NCBI GenBank assembly: GCA_000507305.1
Contig: DF239206.1
Span: 202,193 to 266,192, forward strand
Origin: Breviolum minutum Mf 1.05b.01
Lineage: Eukaryota; Sar; Dinophyceae; Suessiales; Symbiodiniaceae
Direction: 5' to 3'
DNA: 64,000 bases
Of this stretch, positions 22,300 to 35,165 are shown piece by piece. The position numbers and the translations under genes are program-made. The notes beneath the pieces are model-generated. The model saw only the letters and a list, made by a program, of their open reading frames with translations, had not been told where the DNA came from and searched no databases. Each line of letters begins with the position of its first letter. The first letter of the stretch is position 1.

Positions 22300-25200
22300 T
22301 ATATGAGCATAATAGTCTAGAACGCCTGGGGCATGCTTTGTGGAAATGATGTCTTTTTGTAAAAATGAAAAACAAATGTCTGCAAAAGAGGCATCTTTTG
22401 TTCAAGAACACGCTCGCAATAAAAAGTTGACCCAAGAAGACGATTTGCTTCGAAAGTAGACCTGTTTGTGAAAGACTACTTGTGTGGTGACCTTGTTCGC
22501 AAAAAAAAACTTGATGCATGGCATAATGTATACACGATATACATGCATTGTTAGTCATCCTTATTTATATGTTTATTTTTGTTTGCCACAGAAGACTGTT
22601 CTGGAAAACTTCTCTCGCAAAAAGATACTTCTTTGCAACTCCAGACCTTTTGCAGGGCACCCTCAGTGCACTTACGCTGCGCAGTTACTGATCACCTCCA
22701 CAATGATACATCACATCTACTTGCTATATACCCTTAGAAGATGGGAGTTGGTTGATATGAGCATTCGTGTGTGAAAATTTCAGGTATGATCATGTCATCA
22801 AATTCATCTGAATTACCTCGCAAACCCCACCTCACGTGACCAGCAGGTACAGTCCCCTTGCCCTGGGTGAGTTGATATCCATCGAAAACGACAGGCTGTG
22901 TAGAGATTTCCGCTGTGATTTTGTGCAGGGAGAAAATCACCAACAACAAAAAAGCTGCCCGTTTTGACCCATTTGCCAAAAAAAAACAGGAATCATAAAG
23001 TGCTAAGTTCAAAACGGGCATGTTCGGGCCTGGAAGAGTAGAAGTTGGTGCTGGGTCTGTGTGAAAACGCTCCAAGTCACCCGAACAGTGGCAATCATAC
23101 AAAGAAATTGTTCACAAATGGTTTTGGTTTCCAAGAAATGGTCAACAATGATTTCAGAGCGTGACTTTCTTCAAAAATGCAAGTGCAAACTTGGATCATT
23201 GGGTGTCCAAACGCTGACGCCCATACGTCTGAGGATAGGCCGCTGCGGCCACGGGCCGCGCAGACCATGCCCTGCGGAGTCAGCACTGTCAAAAGAAGTT
23301 ACGCGAGATGAGTTGCAATGATACAAGTGTATTGGTATTGGATGGTATTGGTAGATCTTATAATCATAATCAAAAAAAAAGTACATATTTGAACATGATA
23401 CTGGCTTCCCAACCAGCCTTGCAACGTTCCACTGTGACACCTTAGGTTGGCAAAATGTCCACCGTTGATCCACCGTTGATTTCACATTGCATCCCCAGGC
23501 ACTTCAGCTGACCGGTCGTTCACCCTCTTTGGTGGCGGCGCTGCCTTCGGTGTTGTTCCACCAAGAAAATGTCTGGCAGGTAACCGAACCCCAACATTAT
23601 TGAAAATTGTCCATGATGTTTTTTCCAAGATTCTCGTGATAAACTTATATAACATTCCGAAATGATGACTGGAGAGGAAAAAATTGAAATGGAAATTGAA
23701 CAGACAAAAAGCAAAGTCACACAAGGCTGGAAGGACGCAGAGCACAACGAAGCGAAGGAGCGAACTGGATGTGTTTGTATCAGTATCATACTTTCACTAT
23801 GTTAGACCTTCTACACAAAGATGCGGGAAAAAACACCCTGATCCTTGCCGGCTTAGTCCCAAATGAATCTGGCCATAAAAAGGCTAGTCAGCTAATTTAG
23901 ACCATGAAAGCAAAGTGTCTATGCTACTCAAGTCCGGGAGTTTGCCAACCGGTTCCACCCAGCCACAAAAACTAAAGCAACCCCTTCCCTCCGCTCGAGT
24001 CATTTTCGACAGCAATGCTCACATCTTCAAAGCCAGCCACTCAGTGGCACATGCGAGCAGCGAACACTGAGCAAGGGAGAAGAGCTTGCTAGAGATTCGC
24101 AAAAGTCTTGAAGATTTGTGTTGTTGGGGCTACATCAGAACCAAGATGTCTAGGTAGCAAAGCCACAGTAAGACCTCAATGAACAAAATCCGTTTTAATG
24201 TTGAACAGGCAAACTCATTGTGGACTTCACTTCTCTGCTGCTCAGCATACTTCAAATAATCTTTGGAAACCTTTTGGACTGCCCAGCACATGGGCCTGCA
24301 TCATGCGTCATGCAGTCATGCAGTGCACTCCTACTTCTGGGGAACAGCGCTATCCTCAGCTTAATTCCTTGGATTTGCTTCAATCAATGATCATCATTTT
24401 GTGTTCCTTCGCTCGATAACCCTACATACTGATCTAAAGCCAAAGAATGAGGAGAATGGTACTACCTGGCTGAGATAGCAAAATCCAAGGCGTCTTCCCC
24501 CTGAGCAACTGATGAAGAAACGGATGCCTGCTGTTTCCCTCTATGCGCACTGCATGTCAAAGCCGGTCTGCTGTCGCAAATCAAAAAAAATACTCTGGAG
24601 GCAAACCATTCGTATAGCAAAAGAAACACGAAGCGACTTTCAAGCCTAACTGTTGTATCATGATCAAGGACCATCAAGAATCTGTTCATAAGGTTGAAGT
24701 ACTACAGTAAAGTAGGCCGGTAGGCAAGCTTTCCCTCTGGGTCCCTGGCATTTCGGGGTCTCCCAGTTGAGCTCAACAAATTTGTCGAGTCAGGTCAAGG
24801 TAAGTGCTCTTCCAATTTAGCTTCATTGATGGATATGGAAGTCATATGAAATCATGGAAGCAAAAACCTTGGGGCTCCCCTTGCCACCCAACAGAATATT
24901 TGGGACCGAGCGCGGCCACGCCTCGGTATTGGCAATTTTTAATGCAATTTTACATGGGGTGTTCATTTGTCCTCATATTTACTTTCTACCTTTTTTCTAC
25001 CTCTGGTTCATCAAAGTTCAAATTTCCAGCACATCTTTCTTTGAGCTGGCACACGCCGAATCACTGGGAACTCTGTATTTCTCGTCAGTCTCAAAGCTCT
25101 GTAGACAACACTTAGACCCCTGCCATGGTCAGATACGTCGAAAAATCGCTTGTTTCAAGGGGCCATCTCTGAGTTGAAGACTTTAAGGCTCTGCCACCTC

Positions 25201-25650
25201 CGGGTGATACTTTTGCACCCTGCAAGGAAATGGCGATTTTTTTGCGCAAGAAAATCTGGAGGTCCAAAAAGAACACACCAAGGATGACCAAAATGCCAAT
25301 TTACTTTGATATCCTTGATTTTAGCTCAGGTGTCGGATGTGATATACAGATATTCTGAATATTCTTCACAACTTTTTTCCAAAGTTTGGGCTAGCCCTCC
25401 ACCACCGGACACTCAGTACTGTTGCAGTCAGGTTCCCGGACTCTTTGCAGAAGTATTTCCGGAGCAAACCCTGCAGAAGACAAAGTATCTTCCACCGTGA
25501 CAGGACATCAGGGAATCAAAATCAACCAGAATAGCGGCCATCCTGAATCATTCATTCTTCCCAAACCTTCAGTCTGTGATTCTATCTGCTGTCTCTGGAG
25601 AAAAAAGTTGTGTGTTTTTGAACCAACAAAAACCCCTGGAAGGTGTTTGG
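22300..25650. other. Long unassigned stretch, mostly spacer or intron
   Basis: Weak minus-strand exon signals occur at about 24650-24465 (CSAHRGKQQASVSSSVAQGE then DALDFAISAR, faintly ankyrin-like) and at about 23300-23110. No exon chain or family can be followed. Some of this DNA must hold the 5' exons of the proline-rich gene. Confidence 0.25.
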
Positions 25651-25654
25651 GTGT

Positions 25655-28600
25655 TCAGTCCTCATCCAGATCTGGCTCCTTCTCGAAATCCAGTGACACA
25701 TGTTCTGAAGCGGTGACCTTGGGGATCCAAAATGCAAACAGCAGCAGCTACCATGCCGCCATATGAACCACTGAAAAATTGCGCATCTAAAGACACAGGA
25801 CATGGTTTCAGTGGTAACCTTCCTTTCGGATCACCAAAATGAAAATGTTCATTCTTCAACTTACATATACCATAAATCACAAATTCCATGTTTTGCCACT
25901 TGCCACCCAACAAATGTCCCCCGGTTCTGATTCCTCGCACAAACTTTGACTTGGCACCATCCATCAACCTGCCCCTCCCAAGCCCTCAGCCTCCTTCGAC
26001 TTATCCCGGATGGAAGCCTCAAAGAGAGGATGCTCCAGAGCCTGAACGTACACCCAACGAAGGCACATGCAACAACAGAAATGAACCACCAAAGATGCCC
26101 AAAATATTTTCCTAGCAATCTACCCAGAAAAGCCGGGATGCCGGTCGACCTCACTCTGAAGTCAAAGAATTGGCTGCCATCCCACATCACCACAACCAGC
26201 AGCCCCAGCTCATTATTGTCGTCATCACCATCACCACCCTCATCAGTAGGCCTTCGCCACACTGATGCGCGATGAAGGATTGAAACGTAGCATCTTGTCC
26301 TGCGAAGTGCGGCCGCGAGACCGAACAGCCAAAAATCGTTCAACAAATCTCTACAATTAAGATCTGAAAGCATTTCATGAAACTAAAAAGCTTCATGTCA
26401 GCCAAACCTCAATCAAAATCAAAACATAGCTCAACCGGAACACATCACTCTGTCAGCTTCACTCCGCCGTGAGCTGAGTGAATCCCCCCAAGCTGAACTA
26501 TCCCCGTCCAGGATGTCCACGCAGTCGTCATCCACCTGGGGGAACTTGGACTTAATGCCGTCTCCATCGCGAGCAGCGAAACATCTGATGTACCTGGATC
26601 CAACGACATGGGATGAGTCATGAGGATAAGACCTGAGTTCCGACCCAATCAACACTGGAGCCCAATGGAGCCTTCGGGCATCCTCCCTTTCCAAGAGATT
26701 GATGTCAGCCTGTCGCAGTCTGCTACAGGGGATCGGTAGTTTGTTTATTTTTTAGGTCAGTCTTTTCCAATTCCCTTTTTTTTTAAGATGAAGAATCCAA
26801 ACAACAGTAAGGCAGTATACATCCAAGTTAACAGTAACAGTTCAGTCACCAAGGGGGGAGGTGTTCAAAAGTTATCATCTTCAAATCCTTGATCTATCAA
26901 GTGACAGGGTCATACCAGGTTACCAGACCTCCGTTGGAGTGCCCAAGAGGTTAAAGATCATATTCAACCTGAGTGGCCGCCACGTCACCAAGTTGGACAA
27001 CCAAAGGAAATGAAAAAATGAAAAGAAAGGATGGATTTGATTTTTTTTCAAAGAAAACGCACCAACATCAACTTTCCCATGCAAAAAATTTCTTGAAGTC
27101 TCCAGGAATCAAACTTTGAGTTGAAAAGAAAACGCTGACCGAATCATGCTCGAAAAAACTGAGGTTTCGGGCTGATCATGTTTTCCTCGAGTGTGATATC
27201 GATAGTCTGTCCTGGGCCCACAGTCAACAATTATAGCAACTCCAAAGAGGGGTCAAAGGTCTGTCATGATGCAAATTTAAGAGATTTCAAGAGGATCTCT
27301 TTCTACTGGGATAATCTACAAGAATTCACAGCGTCACCATGCACAATCTCAGTCGCAAAGAGGCCTTCAAAAGGCCACTAGCCCAACATTTCCTCATCCA
27401 CCGTACTCCATCTGAACCATCAACTGAGTCTCCCGACTTGTGCTTATGGTCTGGTGATAGAGGAAAGCAGGAAGAACCAGGAAACAACGGCCCCCTGTCC
27501 TCTTGTGCTGGGCGGAAATTGGCCCTCATTAAATCTCATAAGGACTCGTTCTTTCTTCAAAAGTGAGGAGCAAACAAACAGCTTCGGGCCACCTACCCCA
27601 CATTGCAAAGAGGCGTTCAGCCCGGTCCTCCATCTTGTTTCCTTCCAGCATGCCCAACAACTCTGCATAGATACAACCAACGGACCACACGTCGATGGCC
27701 TATCATCACAGGTGCCGCACAGAAAGGAATGCAGTCATTGAGCATGGTGAACATGTAACTAGTTTAAGACACGGAGTCTCTTGTTGGATATTCCACTGTG
27801 AGGCCATGAAACAAACGGTGTCTCTAAATTCTTATTGTGTGTCTGGCCCCAACTTCCGATCTCTTTCAACTGATTTTCCTGATCCTGTTCTTTACGCAAA
27901 GGTTTCAGGTCCCCTCTTCTAAAATGGCATTCCTCAACTTTTTCCTCCAGGTGTTTTTAACTGTCTGCAGGACCACAAGGCATTTCCCTTGAAATCTCAG
28001 GGAAATCTAGGCGGTACCTCGGTATAGTTCTCCTGCAGCAAAATGAGCTCCGGCCTTGGATAGCAGGAAAATCTACAAAGTGATCACGGATGACGTTTCG
28101 AAATTAAAAGCTAAGAATCACAAATAATCATAGGATGGTTGTACATGTATAATGTATAAACATATGTATATGTATATAGATATGGGTGTTTCCAAAAATT
28201 TGGGGTACCCCAAAATGGATGGTGAAAATAATGGAAAACCCTATTAAAATGGATGATTTGGGGGGAAAACCCACCATTTTTGGAAACATCCATATATACT
28301 CAATGAATTCCACTTCTCAACAACTCACTTTCAATCCATTGCAATCTCTGAGCTTTTCGATGTGGATCGACCCGGGCTTCCCCAACGCACGGTACCATCG
28401 AGTCACCACGTGCCCAGTCAGAAACCTGGTGGCAAGGTGACTTTTGTAGGATCCTCCAATCATCAAACATTTCAATCAGTTTCAAAATGTTCAGATCGAA
28501 TGGAAATGATGAAAGTGACTAAAATGACTTTAGACATCTTTGCAAAGTGAAGGCTACATGATGTTTGGCAGATCACAGCAAGTGCCCTGTTTCAAGATGT

Positions 28601-31236
28601 CAAGCATTCAACGGGCAGTGATCAGCAAAAAGATGAAAAAAATGCACGACTTCCTCCGACATGCCACAACTCATGGAAAAAATCGATGAAAATCTACTCA
28701 AATATATATTCAACAGATTTCAAGAGCATAAAAGTCCTTTTGAGGCAGCATTCACACGGCCTCTTGAGCTTCTGTGTGTTCACTTGCTCTCCGGGCTCCT
28801 GGCGAGAAGGATTGGGGGTGTGCAATGGGTAGATGGTGAGGTGATCATTCACATTCTCAAATTCAATGATATGGATGTTTCCAAAAATCGTGGGTTTCCC
28901 CCCCATATCATCCATTTTAATAGGGTTTTCCATTATTTTCACCATCCATTTTGGGGTACCACTATTTTTGGAAACACCCATATCTATGGGTTTTTTTGAA
29001 TGTTGCGATTCTCAGTCCTCCACATTGTGTGGCTCACCAATAGCCCTCGACCTTGGAAAAATTGCGGATGGCTGGAGCCTTGACAAATGCTGTGCATGGC
29101 AAATACCCCTTTCTAACAATGTGTATAGATATGGCCTTTGCTGTATCATCACATTTGGGCATAATGTACTGTATGCAATTCCATACCAAGATCGGGGGGT
29201 TGAGGAAGCTTTAGAACCCGCTCCCTGTGAACTTTCAACAATTCCAGAACGCAAATCATGCTAACTTTTGCCTATGCCTATGTCAGGCTGCATATCAACC
29301 TTGTATAACCTCCATCTACTTCATACTTCCAACTTCAAATCACCTTTTGTTCAAATCGTTCATGTTGCCAGAAACAAAATGCTGTGGGTACAATGCACCA
29401 AGCATTCTTCGGCGTTTCAATCAAAAATGCCCATCAAATGAGTGACAGCCCGAAGTCGCAAATCTTGATGGAGCAGTCCTGGTCGGGAGCAACAAAACAT
29501 CGGCCATGCCCCAAGTTTTCTGTTTCAACATATAAGATAATCTCAAATTGATATCAGCAACTTTTGGACAAACATAGACCAGCCTGATTATTCATCCAGG
29601 GATTTCCAAAGTCAAAAAAAAAGGCAGCCCTCCAAACAAATGGCAGTCCTGATTCACCAAGCAATTTGCTGGTTTCAGATCTCGATGATAGATCCCTGCG
29701 GAATGCAAATACCTTGGGTGGTTTCAATGGCAACCAGGGAAGGCGTCGAGATGCAATACACGAACACTGTCCCTTGATGTTGTTCATTCATTAAACAACA
29801 AGGTATGGAACTAGTCTCGTGAATAATGTGCAGAACTACGACTATGAATCTGGAAAAGCATGAAAATGCAAGAGACCTCTGTGGCGATTTGTTCCGTTTC
29901 ATCTAAATCCATCATTCCAGCCTGCAAAATGTTGCTCTCACCCAAAGCCCAGGCAGCTTTCAGCCAAGGTACTTCATTCCAACCAACAGATTGTAGAGAA
30001 GGGTATTGATGTGTAGCGGTGTGAGGCTCACATCCTTGGTACTGATCAGCCAACAGCACTCATGATGAAATCAAAGCTCTTCCCCGTCACCCGAAATCGC
30101 TGTCGAAACCCGAAACCCGGGCCCCCCAGACCGTCCGGCAGAGTTTCTTCAAATCGGAGTCGCAGATTTCCATGACCTGCAAACGCGTCGAAAGCAGCAG
30201 AGACAACTTGGATAGAAAAACATCTGCGATTGCCCAATGCCTGTTGCGAGATTGTTTCTCCAAAAGTTTGACATGATGTTTGTCAGATCCCCAGATATAC
30301 CATTTTAAACCGTGCTCTCAAACTAACACATCATCCAGGACCTCTATGATGCAATGGGGTACCCCACAAGATAGAGCTCATCAAATTTAGCCATGTTGAC
30401 AGGTGCAACCTCATTCGGTTTCGCACAGTTTGGCAAGTGCCACACTCAACAGAACGTCGGCTTTGCCACTCCTCACAGTCTTGTGTTGATCCCGCTTTTC
30501 CAACCAAGTTGATCATGCAAGCTGCCACTGCAACCATGAAAAAAATAAATGCTGCGAAAACGAACTGAGCGAGCCGGGCGATGTCGTAAAGGGAGACAAT
30601 GTATTCATGCCTCAGCAGGTAGGAAACCCAAAAGTGAACTCCCAACAAACAACTCAAAAGCATAAACTGCAACCTTTTTTCATGGAGTTTGTCAACGTTC
30701 TGGAAAAAAGAGCGACTGTTTTGCTGAGCTGCTTGAGTTTTGACAGAATTGCAATCTCTCGCAGAATTCGCTTGCCTGCAACAAGCTCAGAAAGGTGCGA
30801 AAGGTGCCCAAAAGTGCCATGTTACAAGAAAAATACTGTCAGATCGCAGGCAGTTTCTGGGGCCCAGGCAATCCACCAAATCTTCAAACATGTGCCTCAG
30901 GCTCTCAAAGTGATTTACTTCCAGCTCTTGAGGCCCCTCAGCGTCACAACTTTCACAAACATCTTCCATTATTTACGACGTCTATAATGTAAGTCCTTTA
31001 CTAGTCCTGGTTACGAATGTCTTGAATTGTCTTTAAACTTCATTATCTAATACACCCTTCCACCCTGCCCAGTGTAGATGTCATAGGTCCTCGCACCCAA
31101 TACGTTTGACAGCCACAAGACCTCGGCAGCCAAAAGCTTCCAATGGTAACTGGTTTGTCAGTCCCTTCTGGCTGGGGGCTCCAGACACCTCTTGGAGGTA
31201 TCAAAAGCTTCGCAAACGCTACCATAGGAGCCAGTC
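25655..31236 (-). CDS. MAP-kinase-like CMGC protein kinase with TGH activation loop, ~19 exons
   Basis: Exons in order are: 31236-31187 (Gly loop TGSYGSV), 31121-31083 (VAVKRI, catalytic Lys), 30775-30733 ([13 protein letters not shown], alpha-C Glu), 30610-30580, 30409-30368, 30176-30132 ([12 protein letters not shown]), 30034-29973, 29712-29649 ([11 protein letters not shown]), 29478-about 29445 (KICDFGLS), 28425-28387 ([12 protein letters not shown]), 28054-28018 ([12 protein letters not shown]), 27699-about 27625 ([14 protein letters not shown]), 27494-27433 ([13 protein letters not shown]), 26968-26929 ([13 protein letters not shown]), 26709-26672, 26593-26509 ([12 protein letters not shown]), 26299-26252 ([13 protein letters not shown]), 26041-25991 (ALEHPLFE) and 25717-25655 ([10 protein letters not shown], stop). 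Every catalytic kinase motif is present, and most joins are in phase. The TxY threonine-tyrosine pair is replaced by T-G-H. One exon between DFG and TGH, one after SPDHKHKS, and the N-terminus are unresolved. Several donors are GC or GA. Confidence 0.88.
28184..28292. mobile_element. Short palindromic MITE-like element, copy A
   Basis: An element of about 109 bp with terminal inverted repeats (GGTGTTTCCAAAAAT at one end, ATTTTTGGAAACATCC at the other). Its inner part contains GGGGTACCCCAAAATGGATGG and CCCTATTAAAATGGATGA. It has no coding capacity of its own. It lies in the intron of the kinase gene between the exons at 28387-28425 and 28018-28054. Copies B and C occur elsewhere in the window. 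Confidence 0.8.
28872..28980. mobile_element. MITE-like element, copy B, inverted relative to copy A
   Basis: Nearly identical to copy A in reverse orientation, 580 bp away in the same kinase intron interval. The flanking bases are also shared in inverse (AGATATGGGTG before A, CACCCATATCT after B). A and B could therefore pair into a large stem-loop in the transcript. Confidence 0.8.
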
Positions 31237-31239
31237 CTG

Positions 31240-33159
31240 GAAAGGCCAGACATGCGCAACATCTGGGCTGTTAGATTTCAACATGATCGGGATTCAAAAA
31301 GCCCCGGAGTGGTGGCTTTGACTAGAAACCCAACTAATTAGAGGGCCCCAAAAAATTTTGAAACCCCTACCATGTCACCCACATGATGTATGAGGTGTTT
31401 TTCATGCACTCCATGAAACATAACCAGGATTCAAAAAGTCCTGGAAAAATCCCATGATTTCATCATCTCAGCCAGGCTCCCATCCAACCATCCAACCACC
31501 CAACCCAACCCAACCGCTACGCGGTTGGAACCGACGAACCCGAGGTCCCGATGAGTTGCTTCACTTCATACTGCGGCCCCACTTTCCACTTCTCTCCAGG
31601 TCCCTTCGCCTCGGCAAGGCGAAATCAATCCAAATCCAAAAGTCTTCGACCACAAACTCACAAACTTGGTTAGTCAATGGAGAAAAGAAAATCTTTCGGT
31701 TGTCTATATGTATATAATAGGTATAATAAAGAAATATATCATTGTATCTATATCCTTTTATATGGATATATGTATCACAATTACTCATGCACCTTTTTCG
31801 AGGCTGTGAAACCATGATTGAAATACAACTTCTGATTCTGATCCATATTTCAAGATACTTCCTACCCCTAAAACTGATGGTTTCCTTTCAAATTACCATG
31901 ACACTCTTTGTGTCAGGTACAACCGCCTTGAGGAAACACCCTGCCTTCACCGCGGACTTCTTTGGATCCTCAGAGAAGGACACCCGTTTCGACCTTGGTG
32001 TCCACATTTCCATCCAAATGGTACCATGAGACTGATTTCAACTCAGTCTCAGACTGCTCCATCTTTTTTGGTTCACCTTCAAACCAAAACTCCACAGTTT
32101 TGATCGTTCGAGAATTTTGGAGAACGATGAGATCAAGCCAACAAAAGAAAGGCATTTACCGTTGCTGCATCTTTCACGAATTCTGCCGAACCTCGCCTCG
32201 TGGCAGTCTGTAACGATCTTCGTCAAGTGGGCCACGCTGTGAGCCAATGTTACAGCGGCGAAGCAGAAGTTGATGCACTAAAAGCCACAAAAACTTGACC
32301 GTTTTAAAACCTTTCAAAACCGCTTTTAACCGTTTTGAACTGTCGTTCAACTGTTTAACCTTCACATATATGATGATGCGCAAATGATTAGATTATTATT
32401 CGAATCATCTTCGTGGGATTCCCCAATTTCCACTGACTTGGCCAAGCATCAAGATTCCACCCCACCCACACAAAAGACAGTCAAAACACACACAATCTCA
32501 TCAAAAGGATTGTCTCCTCAAAGTTGCGAAACGAATTGATAATAAAATATATAAAATCATACAAAATTTACAAAAAAAAAACATTAAAGAAAAAAAACAA
32601 AACAGTCTGAAAGAGTCCTGGTGGAATTTTTTTTTCAACCGTTTTGAAAAAGGCCTCTGGATCTGGTGGTAGTCCTTCCCGTTGTCTAAAGTCACTTCCC
32701 TGGGCAAAAGAGAAAAAATCGAGATCTGGAAAGTCATTCCTGGATTCCTAATGATGATTTATAGCTTTTATATATACATGTATATATATAATTATTATGT
32801 GTATATATAATTTATATGTGGTTTATCCTAATATGAATAAAGTTGATGAAATTGATTTGAATCATGAAATCCCAGGAATTCCTAGGAATTCTTTGCGAAC
32901 AAATTCCCAATTTTTTAAGGAACTCCAACCCACCTCCAACTCACCCCCGAACCTGAGCCAGTAAGTTCACTTTGGGCCCATCCAATGACACCCTGGAGCC
33001 GGGCAAATCAACAGAAAGTCTTCAAATTTCAGTTTTTGTACAGTACTATATTGTACTATTCATATCAATATTCAATGTATGTAGCGTCTATTGTTCGTAA
33101 ACTCAACTTCAATTTTCGCGGTTCCGGCTGAATCTGCAAGTGCGCTTCAAGATATCAAC
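31240..33159 (-). CDS. Exon-like fragments, function unknown
   Basis: Minus-strand segments at about 32750-32610 (FPDLDFFSFAQGSDFRQREG), 32147-31985 (LIVLQNSRTIKTVEFWFEGE ... SWYHLDGNVDTKVETGVLL) and 31680-31565 (FVVEDFWIWIDFALPRRRDL) have coding character. They may include upstream exons of the kinase gene or the end of another gene. Simple AT repeats lie at 32765-32820. No family is recognised. Confidence 0.35.
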
Positions 33160-33705
33160 CTATTCATGGTACAACTGCTCCACAAAATGATCAGAAATTG
33201 AGTGCCGCAGCTGCATCCCAACCTCTGGGATGCCCGACCTTTTAGCGCCATCCTGCTTGGTAAAGACTTGAATGAGCCCACTATCAATCTTTTCCTGAAT
33301 CGCTTCCTGAGGCATGTGGAGAAGTAAAGCTGGTAGCTTCCCTTCAGATGAAGCACAATGAAAAAAGCGCAGCCGCACACGACTGATGTAGTTGTTCTCG
33401 AGACGCAAGTAGAGAGGCCAACCTACAAACGCAGTCTACAGTGCTGTCTCCAGAACCTTCTGGAATACTTTATGATGGCTATTGCCTTTTTTCCTGGTAG
33501 TGAAGATACGCAATCCCACTATACCCATGCATCCTCCATCTTTTTACACATTATCAGCTCCTGCCATTCTGCATTGGTCTATCAGTGTTTCACTTGGAAG
33601 TCTTTCCTCTGACATTGCATTTCCCGCCTTGATTTGGAACGCGCTCATCCGGACGTGGATACCTGCACAAAACTTGAAGGCTCCCACCCAGCCAATAGAA
33701 AGCCA
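33160..33705 (-). CDS. 3' end of an unidentified gene
   Basis: An exon at about 33705-33550 reads FKFCAGIHVRMSAFQIKAGN ... ETLIDQCRMAGADN. A terminal exon at about 33415-33160 reads LENNYISRVRLRFFHCASSE, then KLPALLLHMPQEAIQEKIDS, and ends HFVEQLYHE with TAG at 33160. Composition is balanced and the frame is clean. The protein family is not recognised. Confidence 0.5.
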
Positions 33706-33799
33706 ATAGAAAACAAATGACAGCTTCTCTGCCCAGATGTCCAAATAGATCGCACTTCAGTCGTTTTTTGGCAAGCTCATCCACTCCCAAGACGATTCA

Positions 33800-35050
33800 C
33801 AGCCACAAAAAGCTTCGTTTTTTTTCAGGATTTTTCGCCCGGTTCCGGTCGGGGCACAGATTCGATTCCTCAATGGCAGACATTAAATGGTAGAAGCCAT
33901 CGGCCGTGATGGCGCAATCGGACAAATGCCTCGAGATTCTGCACCAAGTGGTTCCCAGCTCATGAAGATTTGGTACATCAATCTGGCTTAACAAGGGACA
34001 ACACTGCCGTTCAGTAGCAAATCCAAAAAAACACACATCCTTCCCATGGAACTTCATCTGTGCTTCCGGACATCTCTGAAGGTGCGGTCTCTGGAATGAG
34101 ATCCCTTGCAGCTGGCAGTATGGAGTGCGAAACAGTTCCAGTGTGAGATGGCCATTTTTAGAATCTCCCAAGTCTGGGATTAAAATCTAGCTGGAACTCT
34201 ATCTGGTGAATGCTTATTTCCTGCTCCCAAAAGTCACTTGCATCTCAAAAGCTCTACAGGGTATCCGGACGAACGGAAATACTCTGCCATGAGCTGCATT
34301 GCCTTACAAAGAACATGGAGGAAGCAACGCCAAAAGTAGCATCCAAAGTCAGGGATCTATCTCTATGTCTCTCTACTTCCACTCTGGTGAATGATGGCAA
34401 TACCACATGCCATGTTAGTGTTCTCCAAAATTTACCAGCCATTTTCAGTTTTGAACATTTGGCCAAAACCCCAGGAAAGCATCCACATGGTCCAAACTGT
34501 TCAAAAAAAAACATCAAGACTTTTCGTTGAAACCACCCTTAACTTCCCCCATAACTTACTCCCAAAAACCTGGTAACCGTAACCCATCCCCAACATGGCG
34601 ACCTGGTCATCCAAGGTCGGACATCCAAAAAGCCGAAATCGCACCACCTGCAGCAACTCAATCGATTCATCGAAAAATCGTCGCTTTAAAAAAAACGGAT
34701 TTCCCAGCTGAATTTCCGGTCTCCAAGTTTCCGCACCCTGGCAGATGCTACTCCCAAGGAGACGAAGAGGCTCTGGTCGAGATCACGGGAAAATCATGAA
34801 ATGAATCTGCCTATTTCGCAGTGCAAAATTCACATAGTGTGTTCATTCTACACCCAATATTGCCAAGAGATAAACATCAGTTTTCCAAAAGCAAGCATCC
34901 CACACCTCAAAATGTTCCAGGGTCAGCTTGTTCTGAGACAAATCCAGGTCTTGAATCACTGGCACGGACTCTTCTGCCCTGCATATGTTTGGCTGACCAT
35001 CGTGACACCTTTGCTTTGTCGACCTATCAAGATGCCAACCTGGATTCACA
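33800..35050 (-). CDS. Leucine-rich-repeat exons (RNI-like), partial
   Basis: A segment at about 34960-34890 reads VIQDLDLSQNKLTLEHFEVW, a canonical LRR start (LxxLDLSxNxLT). Another at about 33960-33845 reads ISRHLSDCAITADGFYHLMS, which has the RNase-inhibitor-type pattern CxITxxGxxxL. A third, at about 34410-34260 (LPSFTRVEVERHRDRSLTLD), may be a further exon. The pieces lie in one direction and could form one LRR protein. The joins are not resolved. Confidence 0.4.
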
Positions 35051-35165
35051 AGATGTTTACTAGTTCAAGTAGTCGTGTTCCAAATGAAACACCTATGGCA
35101 ACAGGGTTTTCTGTGCATCTTCCCACCAAATTACTGAGTTGCAACCTACAAGCATCTCCGCCAAG

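Noticed and set aside
21855..22306. Plus-strand frames rich in Gly and Arg
   Set aside because: They are antisense to the proline/arginine-rich exon; the minus frame has a proper terminal exon and stop.
30331..30672. A 113-codon minus-strand frame with hydrophobic helices, first read as a membrane protein
   Set aside because: Two short kinase exons (30610-30580 and 30409-30368) lie here in other reading positions and join in phase; the long frame is intron read-through.
32874..32892. Perfect short palindrome GAATTCCTAGGAATTC
   Set aside because: Sixteen bases with no context or second copy; not enough to call a functional site.
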